Shown here piece after piece: positions 25,931 to 39,899 of a DNA stretch of 64,000 nt (within the stretch, counting starts at the first letter, position 1; each line of letters starts with the position of its first letter). The notes under the pieces are model-generated. The model made no database searches, had not been told where the DNA came from, and worked only from the letters and a program-made list of their open reading frames with translations. A program made the translations under genes and the position numbers. The DNA comes from Eimeria necatrix (taxonomy: Eukaryota; Apicomplexa; Conoidasida; Eucoccidiorida; Eimeriidae), in contig NW_013652802.1 of the NCBI RefSeq assembly GCF_000499385.1, positions 1 to 64,000 of the forward strand, given 5' to 3'.

Positions 25931-26873
25931 TGTATCCAAGAACAAGAGGCGCAGCTGCAAGTCTCAATTCATGGGCCAACTTGTGACGCTGTTGGCGTTT
26001 CAGCAGCTGTTTCAACACTACCAGCATTTCAGCAGGCAAGCAAGAGGCTCCGGCGGGACCCCATCTGCCCTAAGTGGCCACATTCCATTGAGCTGCTTAA
26101 GCCTGCCCCTTCTTCTGAACTTCTGGATCTAGAGGAAGTAGCCCCAGTAACTGTGTCAATGCTGACTTTGAGCGGAGAGCGTATCCACTTCAGACCGTCG
26201 GCTGTACGCCCTACGCGCAATGAGCGCCTATGAGTGCTCCGTCCAACATTCGATGTTTCAACAAAACTTACAGCATAACATTTAAGTGAAAGCCGACGCG
26301 CTTTAACCTGTTTTCCCGCCGTACCGCCTGGAGGGCCCGTAAACTTGCGGGGCCCCACGGAGGCCCCCCAGGTCACAGCAATAGAGGGGACCAACCTCCA
26401 TTCTGGAGACGCGAGGTGGTGTAGAAAGGCCAATTATTATGAAATGAGATATATTTTTGCAGAAAACAAGTGGTCTCCGAAAACTCCACCAAGTCGAAGA
26501 CAGCTCTCCGCGTGTGGCTACTCCATCTCTTGAGGCTGGAGATTTCTCTCTAACGCGATGTCCCGTTCTCAATTACATACAAAAGCTGTATGAAGAGCTC
26601 AAATAACAACATTTTACAGACCGGCGCCACGAACTGTCTCCAGAAAACATGTTTTGTACAGGGGTCCCCCCTGGCCTCGGAGCTGGCCCGACCGCAAGCT
26701 TGACACACGAAAGCCGGAAGGCGGTGGCATGCATAACATACCATAAGTGTCCTCTGTAGTGCCAGGTTCTTCAGCATGATGGTGCGTGCATCCGCACACA
26801 CATCTTACGCTGGAATGTGAAGAATGTTCTTCATACCTCCAAACCACAGGGCATTATCTTGCTCCGTGAAATC
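25931..26873. other. divergent intergenic stretch between MED4 candidate and GPATCH1-like gene
   Basis: The flanking genes are transcribed away from each other, so promoters of both should lie here. No core promoter motif could be named. Short frames on both strands look non-coding. Confidence 0.5.
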
Positions 26874-29800
26874 ATGGCAGGTACGGCTCTATACCCGTCG
26901 AGTACGGGTGAGCAGACTGCGTTGACGTCGGAATGGGCATTCATGGGAACGCCGATATGCCCGCTGTCTCTTGATCAGCTAGAGGAACAGCTCTGCAGGG
27001 AACAGCCCTGGCTGAGACATGATGGTCACACAAGTTTGCCTCCCCGTCTGCTTCTCGAAGCCGCCGCTCGAGCAGCAAAAACAGAAGCTCGCCGCGCCAG
27101 CGGAGCACTTGCGAAGGCGGAAAGGGCTGCAAGAAATGCTCGGGCGGCAGCAGAGGCACAACACAGGCGCGCCGCAGATGCAGAAGAAGCGGCCCGGATA
27201 GGTTTGGGCGCAAAATCCCTTATGGAAGCTGCAGCAGCGGCTCATGAAGCGGCAGAGAGGGAGGCTGTGGCGGCCGAAGCAGCGAAAGAATTGGCACAGC
27301 GCTATCACGAGGCAGCGCTTTCTAAAAGCCTGGCGGCTCGGTATTTTTGGGACGGACAAATGAATGACGAAGACGAGCTGCAAAGGCAGCTGCAACAGGC
27401 AGCCTCAAAGAGCGCTGGCCGCTCGCCTATTGGTGGTTGGGTTCCTGGCACTTCGAATACAGCGCACTTCCAAGATGATAGCTCTGAAGGTGAGCCAGCG
27501 CCACTCCCCTTCTCTGCCTACACCATTCATGGATCTCGCCTCTCAAGCGCCATGTGGGCTCCCCACAGCATTTTGGGTTGCGATTATTCACAGCTGGGTT
27601 GTTCCGCACTGGTTTCCTGTCTCTCCCACACCATTGTCCTCGTGGCGGTGTATGCTCAGCTTTTTTTTGTAACTACACTTTGCTGTACATTCGGTTGCCC
27701 GCCCAACTCAGGCTTTACATGCTCCGATTTCACTTCCTCTCGTTCGTCGCGCGCAGCCCATAGAGTCTCTCGACCTGAGGACTTCATGGACCAGGAAGAT
27801 ATGGAGGTACGGACAGAATTGTTCATGCCTGCAAGCTTTCCACGCCGACTTTTCGAGGGGCTTTGTACTTTTTTTTGTCACACTTGTCTACAATAGGCGC
27901 TGCAGCAGCCGTGCGTAGTGACTCAAGTTTGAAGCATAGGCGCATATCCCAGCATTATCGTCTGTGACGGTTCTGAAGCTGAGATTACGACGTTGCAGTG
28001 GACGCTGCCGAGCGCACTGCAGCCGCCATCCACGCTATGCCCTGCTGTTCTGGCGCCTGCAGCAAGCGGCCCGCGGAGCGCGCAAAGCTTGGCATTCTGG
28101 GCAGCTGCAACACCGGCACAACGAGTGGGAGAGCGGAGCAGAAGCAGCGTCATCTTCAAAGGGGGAAAGAGAACACGTACTGCGGTGGTCGCGGGTTGAG
28201 TCGCGGAGAGAGGGCCTGCCTGTCTTCGTAGGCACTGGTAGGCCAGAAGTGGCTAGCGGCGTATAGACGTGGTTGCGAAACTTGGAACAGCAAGGCATAG
28301 CTAGACGAATAGAAGAGCAGAAAAAGACACGCAAGCGGAGGTGAAGCGAAAGCATGGCCTGATCTCACTGTCAATAGCGTGACTTCTACAGAATCCGTCG
28401 TTCTAGGGACCTTCGATGCCTCCGACAAAATGTCATTAGAAGCTGAGTTTCCTTTCAATTCTGCAGGTCACGCTGAATTTCCGTTTCAATCCCAGTGGCG
28501 CCTGCAGTCAATGCGTCGCTACCAGTGGGCGCGATCTCTAGTGAAAAGCCTTGGAGCAGACGGCAGGGATCGCCGTATTCCCGCATGCGATCTGGAAAAA
28601 GCACAACCAGAAACGAAGAGCATGGGCCCTCAGCTGCCTCCCCACGTTGAGGCAGTCAGACAAATGATGCGGCCGAAAGGTACTGAAGAGCAAGCCTCGG
28701 AGAGAAAGAATGGAGCTCAAGATGCTAGCGGCAGTGAAAAGGATATGGTGGGCGAAGAGATGTGTGTGCCTTCACAGGAGAAGCCAGCAGAAGCCTTACC
28801 TCAGTTGCTTGCTGCTGAGGCCACCGCGGCGGCTGCAGAAGGGGAGGAGTGGGGGTGGGCTGCGGCACAGAGCCTTCTGCGGCTGCAGCCCTTGGGGCCT
28901 CTCAGGCTTGGACTAGGGTTTCAGCAAAAAGAAGCTGACCGTGCCCAGCTAGTCAGTCAGCTTTCAAAAGCCGCTACCAACGTACACGCAGAGTATGGCA
29001 ACAGCAGCAGTATTAGCAGCAGCAGAGCACAGGTAGGGGAACAGCGGATGAAGGGGTCTGGGGAAGTGCTTGAGGTGAATGTGCGCGAGCCTCTCACTGG
29101 TTTGCGCAATTATGCCCTTGATGACGACGAGGGAGGCGAAGAAGTCTACAGCAGCACTGCCCCGAATAGTAGCTTGTATGATTTTGGGGGTGCCACTGAG
29201 TCAAGGACGCGTCCTCTGGCTGCTGATCTTGCTTGTCGGGCAAGCAAAACGGCAAGCCTGAAAGAGGAAGAGCGGCTGCAGCTGGCTAGGGTGGTGGAGG
29301 CGGAAGGCATAGTGGTTGTTTCAGATGACGGACAGAGCCAAGCACAAGACAGTGGAGAGGAAAGGACGGAGGACATCATAGCACCTCATGACCTCGTTGA
29401 CAACAGAGAATGGGCATTTGAGACCTTTTGCGAGTGAGCGTTCTCATACCTTTTCCGCACCGGTGTACTCCGCTTTGTTCCTATTTGCAGCTGTGACAGA
29501 CGGGTGACTGTCGCATTTCAAGTAAGGTTTCAGAGACACACAAGGGTATGAGATTTATAGGCAGACATCTCTGTCGGGTAGCTGTTGATTTTCCTGCGAT
29601 TGCGTACAGTTTGGCTCTGCCGCCAGTGCCTGTGGGCTTTAACGGAATGCACACGTCTGAGGAAACCAAGTTCCTCTCGGATAGTGTTGAGCTGTTGGCG
29701 GACGAAGAAGAAAGGCGTGAAGTAATGCAGTCACTAGGCAGCACTCATCAAGAAGCAAAGGAGAAAAGGGGCCGCGGCTTCTCCAGCAGTAGCTTTGGTG

Positions 29801-32191
29801 TGCTCAGAGCTGTGATGGGAACTACACCGCCGGACAGCACAGAGCCAGAGGGTTCGGAAGTGAGCTCTGCATCCCGCATGCAGCCGCTGTGGGCAGCTGG
29901 CACGCCCAGCAGTCGTTTGTCTCTCTTGGAGCAGGTCGGGGGGAGGAAACTTCAGTGGGTAAAGGAAGGAGATGAGGAGGCCGCAGCAGCTGCTGCTCGG
30001 CAACCCATTTGGCTGCTGCAGCACCAAGAACAGCTTTTGCGCCGAAATCAACAACAGAGAGTACAGCACCAAATCCTACAGATGCGCCACCGCCTCAACT
30101 GTCTTCAGCTGCCCTTTGTCGCTGATCCCAAAACGCAGATGCGGTTTGAAGTTTACACGAAACTGCGGGTGTGTCTCAGCTCTTCCTGAGAGGGAAGGCG
30201 ATTGAATCGAGTGAATTGATTCACGTCCCAACAACAGGCGCTTCACGTTAATATGACTTTAGCTGTCTACAGTCTCTACTCCAGAGTCCCTATCGACGGA
30301 CGTACGAGGATCACCAACAGCCCTTCGTCCAGAGGAGCGAATCAAAGTGCAAAGCTGCACAGCAGACTATTCCAAGATATGCTGGGAAATGCTGGTTTGG
30401 TTGGGTGATGCGCTGGGCTGCAGGACACTGAAGCCAAAAATGGAGAACTCGGTCAGCGAACCAGCGCCTCCTCTGTGCAGGCTTGTACAAATCCATTGTC
30501 AAGTACAGCAGTGGGAGCCACCGCCGAGTCACTCAAATCAGGTGTTACGACAAATCTCGAAACCGATAAAGAAGAGACGACAGCTGGTGAGCCAGTGGCG
30601 TCGAAAACTCACAAAAGACGGCCTTTAGCACTCGGAGCACTAACTGCTTGTGACACTGTCATCTGGGCAAGGTTTCAGCAACAGACGACGCTGATGTTTC
30701 CCCTGGTTGTGTTGTAGGCGCAGCAGGTGAAGTCGCTCCTTTAGGGGATTATGCGGCTGACCTGCTGACTACACAGTCAGCTGACAGCACTAATTCAGGG
30801 CACAACACAAATGACGCCGTCAATGCTGCTCTTAAGGCTGTCGCCGCCATCAATGCGGGTGCTTCCCCCGAGACAGTTATGCCCCAACCGCGCGGAGGCC
30901 GCGCGGCTCCAGTTGGGGGGAGCACACAAGAGAAAAAGACGCAAGTACAAGGGCTCGCAGAGTGTGCCAAGAACTTCCGGAGGATTTCCGGTGACTCCGA
31001 AGGGGCTGCGCGGATATGCAAAGGGCCTGCTGAGGCATCAGTTTTTGCGGCTGCCTACCAGCGGATCGTAGAGCAGAGGCAATTGCTGCGGGAGCAAGAA
31101 GCCGCTTACAGGGAGCTTCAGCGAGACTCGCTAGCTCGTCTTGGTATATTGACTCAGCACAACATCACAGACACTCCTGTCACCACAGAGGCCGCCCGTC
31201 CTCCTGAAGAGACCGAACCCGCTGCACAGCACATTACAACACGCAAAGCAGCCGCCCAAAAGGGAAGCGTGGAGTTCCGGACGATGCTCCCATTGCTGCG
31301 TTCGTATCGAAAGAGCTGCGTATTCGTCCCCTCACCCCACCTCTGCAAGCTGTGGGGTCTTCCTGACCCATGGGCAAACGTTGCTGTAAGTTTTGGCTGG
31401 GAAATGCAGCTGGCTGACAGTCACCGCTGCAGCTTTAGCTGCTAGTGTTATTCCCGCCCGTAAAGTTCCACTACGAAGGCCGACGCCGGCAAAGGATACT
31501 CCAAGCGATCCACGCATTGCAACCGAGCAAGGTGTTGAGCAGATGCAGCTTCATGGCAGTTTTACTGCTGGCCAAACTCTACACTCTGTGCGGAAACAGT
31601 ACGTCATGTCATGTTTGCTGTCGTTTGCAGCAAGTCGAGCTGCTGCGCCTACTTCGGGAGCAAACGACAGAGAGTTCAATCGAAACAGGACTCCAGAAAG
31701 ATCACACAGAAGCAGCAACAGAGACTGGAGCAGCAGCTGCAGGTGTATCTGGGCTAGCTCCCCCCCCAGTGCAGGTTGTAGGACTTCCGAGCGCGAAAGA
31801 CATCACAGACGAGACCGACGGTGCAGCAGAACCTGAGGAACTCCTGGAAAATGTATTGCTTGAGGGACCGAGCAAAGACAGCTTGGGGTTGTTCAAAGTA
31901 AGGAATGCTACCCCTTCGCGTTCCTACCAGACTCACACAAGCGTAGTGCTGATTTGCCAAGACAGATTTGTGGCTTGGTGCTAGTCGGCCTCTCCTGAAA
32001 CTGCCACAAGTGGCAGTTTCGGGTCAGGCCATTTTCGCTCTTCACCAATCTTTCACTGTACACTGCAGAAGGAAATATATGCCGAGCTGAAACAGAGGCG
32101 CATTAATGCCAGGCGCCGCCGTCGGACCACTCCTTTTGCGACTCAGGCAGTTTTCGATGCCGACAGCAGTGAAGAAGAAGAGTCAAGATGA
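26874..32191 (+). CDS. GPATCH1: GPATCH1/TOUGH-like RNA-processing protein
   Basis: Nuclear protein of the GPATCH1/TOUGH family, associated with late spliceosomes and RNA processing. First exon 26874-27489 (MAGTALYPS..., an Ala-rich helical stretch, GGWVPGT), then 27712-27806: the join gives GFTCSDFTSSRSSRA...RPEDFMDQEDME, matching the family's strongest block (TFxSSRxxRA...GPEDFMDEEDL). Later family blocks are LALPPVPVGFNGMH (29610), PFVADPKTQMRFEVY (30111), SPHLCKLWGLPDPWA (31336, compare DKLLCKRFNVPDPYP) and the C-terminus GLFK|AVFDADSSEEEE (31897 joined to 32147-32191, compare DLFKAIFxxSDSE). A good exon join at 29433/29491 is also seen. Several internal exon borders (27.9-28.4, 29.5-30.9 and 31.4-31.6 kb) are not settled, so total length is unknown. 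I could not find the glycine-rich G-patch itself. Confidence 0.75.
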
Positions 32192-34101
32192 TGCGCAAGC
32201 TGGCAGCGGTGAGACCCCTCAAGCGCACAAGAAGATGCCTACAGGTACTTCACCCGGTCACTATTGCCTTGTAGAAGCATTTTGCTGATGCTTACAGCTT
32301 CTTAACAGGTGCGATTTCTCCTCAACGTTTGTTTGATGGTACGAGGCGACTATGCACAAAAGTAATATTCTCGTCGTAGCTTCAATCCGAAAGTGCTTTT
32401 GCTGCACCATGAACGACTGGAATGTTGATATAATTCATCTGCTATGCGCTGCGCTTTTTTTTGTCGTTTCCGCTAAATGAGCGGGACTCCGGTAACATGC
32501 TTTCGCGAGCCCAACGCAGTTACTAGGAAAAATTTTGTGCACCCTACTTAATCGTTTTCGTCAGGCGCCCACATAGTCACAGCATGGCTTGCTCTACATT
32601 CTTGCTTTGGTTAGAGGCATCAATTGACAACGAGCTAAAGCGCCCAATACCAGTTCTGTCGTAGAAGTGCCACAGACGACCATTTGTAATGGAGTTTCTG
32701 TGCAGTACGTTTACAACCGCCTCATTCGCTTGTAGCGTCTCTGCACTGACGATCTAGCACTCTTATTCTGGGCCCAACAAAGGCAGAGCTCCTGCCCTCA
32801 CACACTGGCCACAATTTGCAACCAGGGTGTTTGGGGGAAATAGAAAGAACATCCAGTCACTCATGACACGGTGGAGGATCTCGTTAGGTGTAGTGAATGT
32901 GATATCAAGACTTATCGGCAACAGCTGAAACGCGCTACAACACAGTAGGATTGTTCCGTTCCGCTAACATGGTGCAGCTACGGAAAGGTTTATAATCAGA
33001 TGAGGCGACGGAGAGCAACACAAGGCCAGGCGTCCTAAGTAGCAGATCCCCCACAGGCAGTGGAGCTGCGAGTGTAGGGCAAGAAGCACCAATAAGTTGG
33101 ATGGGTGATCATTTACGGACAGCTCCGTGCCGAACATGAGCGTTACGCCAAACTGAACTAATGAGCATTCGCCGAAATCCTAATGAGTCAATGCCCCAAG
33201 ATGATAGGGGAAGGCAGAGAGGTGCCAGCGCAAGTTCACGATTTTCAGTGATAATTGGTCGTGCTTGGGGATGAGTTAATTGCGTGAATCTTTCGTGGGC
33301 GATGCGCATGGATGGCCATACAGGCTATACAGGCAAAAACACACGGGCACTAGTAAATCAGCTGCGAAAGCGAGTATAAAACAATTGTGCCAAGAAACAG
33401 ATGGTAAGCCATCTGCGATAATATTGGCATTACATCCCAAATTCATTCTTTTAGGTCTTATAGATAACTAAAAGCTTCTGTTAGAAGGTAGTGGTGGTAG
33501 CGAGGTGTGGGGCTGGGGCCGCATGCTGCGGTTTCGTCTTAGCCATGTGGGCCATCAGCTTTCTCATAGAATTTCTTCCATAGAAAAAAAACGCGTTTTC
33601 CCGGTGCCGTTGGCGTACCGCATCAGAGTAGTTGCTGGCTCTGCAGTTTCGCAGTGTAGCCGCGCTGTGCTTCGCTCGGGCTATGGGGCCTCAGTGAACT
33701 GCTATTGTTGCTGTTGCTGTTGGAGACCGTGTCTGCTTCTCGTGCGAATTCCTTGACATATCGCTCATATTATTTGGACGTTTTCCACGGTATGCTGTCA
33801 CTACATTAGGGTTACGTTGACACTATGCATGACCTATCCAAAAGCTGGCCACGCTGACCACTGCCGCCATCGCAGAATGAACACGTGATAAGCTACATTG
33901 CAAGTTATCAGAGACCGCAGCTTCCTTCTAAGTGCGCGGGGGCACTGTGCTCTGTAGTACCCTGAAACACGATAGGTATCGTAGCGGGGCCGCCTCCGCC
34001 TCCAGGGGCTGTGGCCGCTAATTTACTGCACTACAGAACTTCAGCGCTTCGTCAGGTCAGTGAATTCGTGTCACTCATTCGTGCCAATTGAAGCCGTATG
34101 T
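32192..34101. other. intergenic stretch, nothing assigned
   Basis: Contains the 3' region of the GPATCH1-like gene and the upstream region of PRMT1. Open frames are short and unsupported. Confidence 0.5.
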
Positions 34102-35994
<1,893 letters not shown>

Positions 35995-38147
35995 ATAGGG
36001 ATGCACCAAATTAAGGTGGCCCGGCGGGAGTTGATGAAGAAGCAACTGTCACCAGACCACAGTTACAGTTGCCTATATAGTGACCACGCGACGGAGGGAG
36101 ATGTGGTATTTTCCGCTCCCTGCGGGAGAAGAAAGTGCGATTCTATGCAGCTTCTGTGTAGACGCGAGTGCTCCTGTGGGGCCTGCCTGGCCACTCAGGT
36201 ACTCTAGCGCATGCATACAACAAGGGCTGTTGTAGGGCATATAGCGTCACCAGGCGGCACGAATGCCGGAGACGGCGAAATTATTTATGCTGTCTCTAAT
36301 GTTTATTAGTGAATAAATGAGTATTAGTTAATTGCAAGGACTTTGGATATGGTTGGAGGGAGCGCGCATGCTATCTGCGTGAAAAGCGTACTTGAAACGA
36401 GAGCCCCTTTTGTGCCAAGGAGCAATTTCTCCTTTGGTAGCAGTCTGGAAATCCAGCTTTATCTGTACGGGTATTGTGGTGTAGTTAATTTAGTCAGGGT
36501 CTAGATGATTCAGTTAGGCGCATGCCGTGGCGGCTTGTGCATTTCTTGCTGTTCCGTTGACGGCCCCCCCTATCCCTCTTAAGGGTAAGTGGGAATCCCG
36601 GCTTGCCACTGGCATTGTTTCGTGGACCCCATCTGCTCCTAGTGTAGGCATCCTAGTTGAGGACAATAGCGATGAGTGTGCTTGCGGCATGTCAAGTGAG
36701 TTGAGGAGGACATGGTTAGCTGCACTTGAGGAGGATTCTGGCTGTCGACACTTGCAAGGGGGTGCCATGGGATTGTCGCCTCCAAAAGTGGAGGCCTGGC
36801 GGCGCATGGCTGCTGGCGTTTCTTTGCAAGAATGGTTCTCCTGGGAGCATTGCCACCGGAGTTGTTTGTGTAGTCACCCCGATATAGGCCACTAGTGGCA
36901 GGGCTAAGGCATGATATAATGTGAAAGCTTAGTGCCAAAGTCGTAGTGTGTAAGGTTGCACTGCCTATGTCCCACGGAAATTTACTGTAGTGTTCACGTA
37001 CAACACAACGCGGGGGGGATGCGTTTCGTGTGCTGTATGCATCCAGTAACAAATTCGAATTACATGGTAGTATTGGTGCGGAGACTTTAGAATTACGAAA
37101 CGTAACCAAGCGGGTGAATTTGGTTGAACGGGAACTATTGCTGTTCCGCCGACACTAGTGGCCGCCTTTTTTGTCTAGCGGGATGAAGCGATGAGTTTTC
37201 CCTTCAACAACTATATCAGAGCACATCTTTTGAGTGTACCGATGGCTTGTATAAGCAAGATGAAAACCTATTCATCAATTCTCTGTGTGCGGCTATCCAG
37301 CCGAGATGCTGCTGCAGCTCCTGTAGTCGAACACCTGAGAGCACTAGAGTGATCAAGTTAGGAAGCTAGCGCCTAGCCATGTACACAGTTTCTAGTGGAT
37401 CGACTCATGCTAGAAAATATTTAAAAATTGTAATCTGCAAATGACTGATGCTTACCAAGAGGACCATTTCATATGCGTGTCTGGTTCAAGCGCTACGCGT
37501 GGGCACAGTAGTGGCTGGAGGACGCCACGGTCTTGTGCCAGCGCATGCACAGAGTACACCGAAATCGCTCGTTGTTCAGAGGAAGGAAGTGTCACAGCTG
37601 TCTAAGAATATAAGGAATTAACGTGACTCGCCTCTCCTCTCTTGGATCGCGGCACCACGGTCTTCGCTGGCGGTCAGCAAACGCGACTGCCTGCGGTGCC
37701 GCATCTGCAGCTAACAACACTCTCTGGCTTGAGGCAGGAACCTCTTCACGTCCTCGTCGACGTCGCAGAAGTAAGTCCACATGATTGAGAAAGTGAATAT
37801 AGGACCCTACCGCTGTCGTCTCGCCACCGGCGCTAACGCAGAGGGGCTTTGGAGGACCCGCTGAACGTCAGTCATTCAAGAACCCTATTTTAGGTCAAGG
37901 CTCCACGACCTGAGGGACATCAGCTGGCCGCAGCCAACTTGCTCCTGCCACAACGGGCACCTTGCAGTGGGTTTCGCGCTGTCGCACGGCAGGCCAAACG
38001 AACCTGCCAGTGACTATAGTGGTGGCCCAGATAGCGGAATATCCTCTTGGCGCCAGTCTGAGTACATTTTAGAAAGCATACGCTCGTCAGGGCACTGGTA
38101 CCTGTTAAAGTTTGTCACACTTTCCCCGTCTCTTTCTCTTCTCCAAG
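35995..38147. other. intergenic stretch between PRMT1 and Rab1
   Basis: Frames at 36527-36895 (+) and 36514-36807 (-) are open but lack an ATG in context, splice support and any motif. A basic Arg-rich minus frame at 37592-37780 also lacks support. Nothing else seen. Confidence 0.45.
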
Positions 38148-39899
38148 ATGGCTACGCGGCCCCGAGACTAGTAAGTGTATTCAGAATACACTGTGCCATT
38201 TCCGTTCCGTTAAACTTACTCCGCGTAGATCTCGAGCAAGGTTAGGGCCGGGGATTAGGCTTTTGCCATCAGTGGCGGGTTACGTGCAGCGACTACCTCT
38301 TCAAGCTGGTGTTGATTGGCGATTCCGGCGTAGGAAAATCCTGCCTCCTCCTTCGTTTTTCGGTGAGAGCATATTTGTCAGCGTGTGAGCGCGCATTCGT
38401 TGTAAGGTCTTGCTAAGACCTTTGAGTTGAGCATGAAGGGACACTTATTTGTGTGTCCGCTTCCAGGATGATGCCTTCACCGAGAGCTATATCACTACTA
38501 TTGGCGTCGATTTCGTACGCCAACCCGACAGTAGCTGATGGGACTTGGGCTCGCACAGATGGATTAGCTAGAGTAGCTATTTACTTGCGAAGGATGCCGT
38601 CGCTTAGGGTTGCAAGGAGGCGGCGGGGAACTGCCTTGTAGTGCTTTTCCTCTGTCTGTGTAGTATTGTAGCTGCTGTTGGTGCCTTGTGAATGAATGCA
38701 GAGGTTCCGAACTGTCAATGTTGGTGGGAAAGTAGTGAAGCTGCAAATTGTAAGCGGAAGCTGCCTTACCATGGCTTCAGCATGGACAGGCTTCTGGTGA
38801 ATAGTGGTGCCTGCCCACAACCGGTGAGCATTGAAATTAGCTCATGCGCTTCTGTGTGGCTTTTCTCAGTGGGACACTGCAGGCCAAGAACGCTTCAGAA
38901 CGATTACGAGCGCTTACTATCGCGGTGCTGACGGTATTGTGGTCGTATACGACGTCACAGAACCCGAGTCATTTGCTCATGTTGATGACTGGCTGGCGGA
39001 AGTTAACCGGTGAGTTGAAATGCTTTTTCTTGGGTAGCTGGCCTGCTTAGGTGGGTAACCAGGCTTAGTTTACCCCATCGTTCTGATACAGGTTGGACAT
39101 GCGCACTTCCACGTGGTGGTGTTTGATTTACTTGCTAGGTATGCGACTGAAAACACTGTTAAGATTCTTGTCGGCAACAAAAGCGAGAAGGACAGTGACC
39201 GCGCTGTGGCTACAGATGACGCTAGGGTGAGTTGCACGGGGAATGCCTTCTGACATGTTTGCTAGATAAGAGAACGCGCTTTTCAGCCTAGGACAAGCCA
39301 CAGATGAATAGAGACGCATGTCTTGGGTTTTACAGCGAAAGGCAGAAGACCTTGGAATTTCGTTCATTGAGACATCAGCGAAGGAGGCGATTAATGTTGA
39401 CCTGGTGAGCTGGATTTGGACTGATAGCGCTTAGGTGGCTCTAGGATACGCACTGTTGCCTCTTGGCCACTGACACTTTTCCACCGTGCGTGTCTATTCA
39501 GGCCTTCACAACAGTCGCAAGGGAGCTCATAGCTATCAAGTATGCAACGCCTCCAAAAGCGCGCGTCTCTAAGCCACAAGGAATCTAACCGTCAAAAAAC
39601 ACACGAACTTAAAGTTCACGTATATGTTTGTTTTTCTCCTTTCTTTTTCGCCTGCTTCAGGGAGGCACAGGCAGCCGCGGGTGGGCATCAAAGCCAAGCG
39701 GGAGACGAACGCCAGAGATTGGGAGGTAAGAGCTAAATACGTTTAGAAGATGTGGATAACCCTCTTAAATTTGTCACGTTATGCTTTTGCCATCTGCTGT
39801 TGCTAGAAGTGTCAACCTTGATGCATTTAGCTTTTGCGTACGATTGCAGCTGCGGATCTTCGTTCGGCATCGCAACGATTTAGCAGCTGCTCGTGCTAG
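38148..39899 (+). CDS. RAB1: Rab1-type small GTPase
   Basis: Small GTPase controlling ER-to-Golgi vesicle tethering. Ten exons, the first only 23 nt, join in phase to 213 residues: 38148-38170, 38290-38362, 38467-38514, 38702-38749, 38870-39009, 39139-39226, 39336-39404, 39502-39539, 39661-39725 and 39850-39899. It starts [19 protein letters not shown]-loop GDSGVGKS, switch [10 protein letters not shown], Rab-family [25 protein letters not shown] and ETSAK are intact. The guanine-specificity motif reads NKSE instead of the usual NKxD. The C-terminus SSCSC is a CxC double geranylgeranylation signal. YITTIGVDF with [12 protein letters not shown] places it with Rab1/Rab8-like proteins, and the N-terminus with Rab1. 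Rab1A versus Rab1B cannot be settled by eye. Confidence 0.92.

Noticed and set aside
32071..32146. KEIYAELKQRRINARRRRR as part of the last GPATCH1-like exon
   Set aside because: The upstream acceptor also keeps frame, so it cannot be excluded, but the AG at 32145-32146 directly recreates the family ending LFKAVFDADSSEEEE and is preferred.
36527..36895. Open plus frame of 122 codons after PRMT1
   Set aside because: No ATG in context, no motif, the minus strand is open too, and no splice support.
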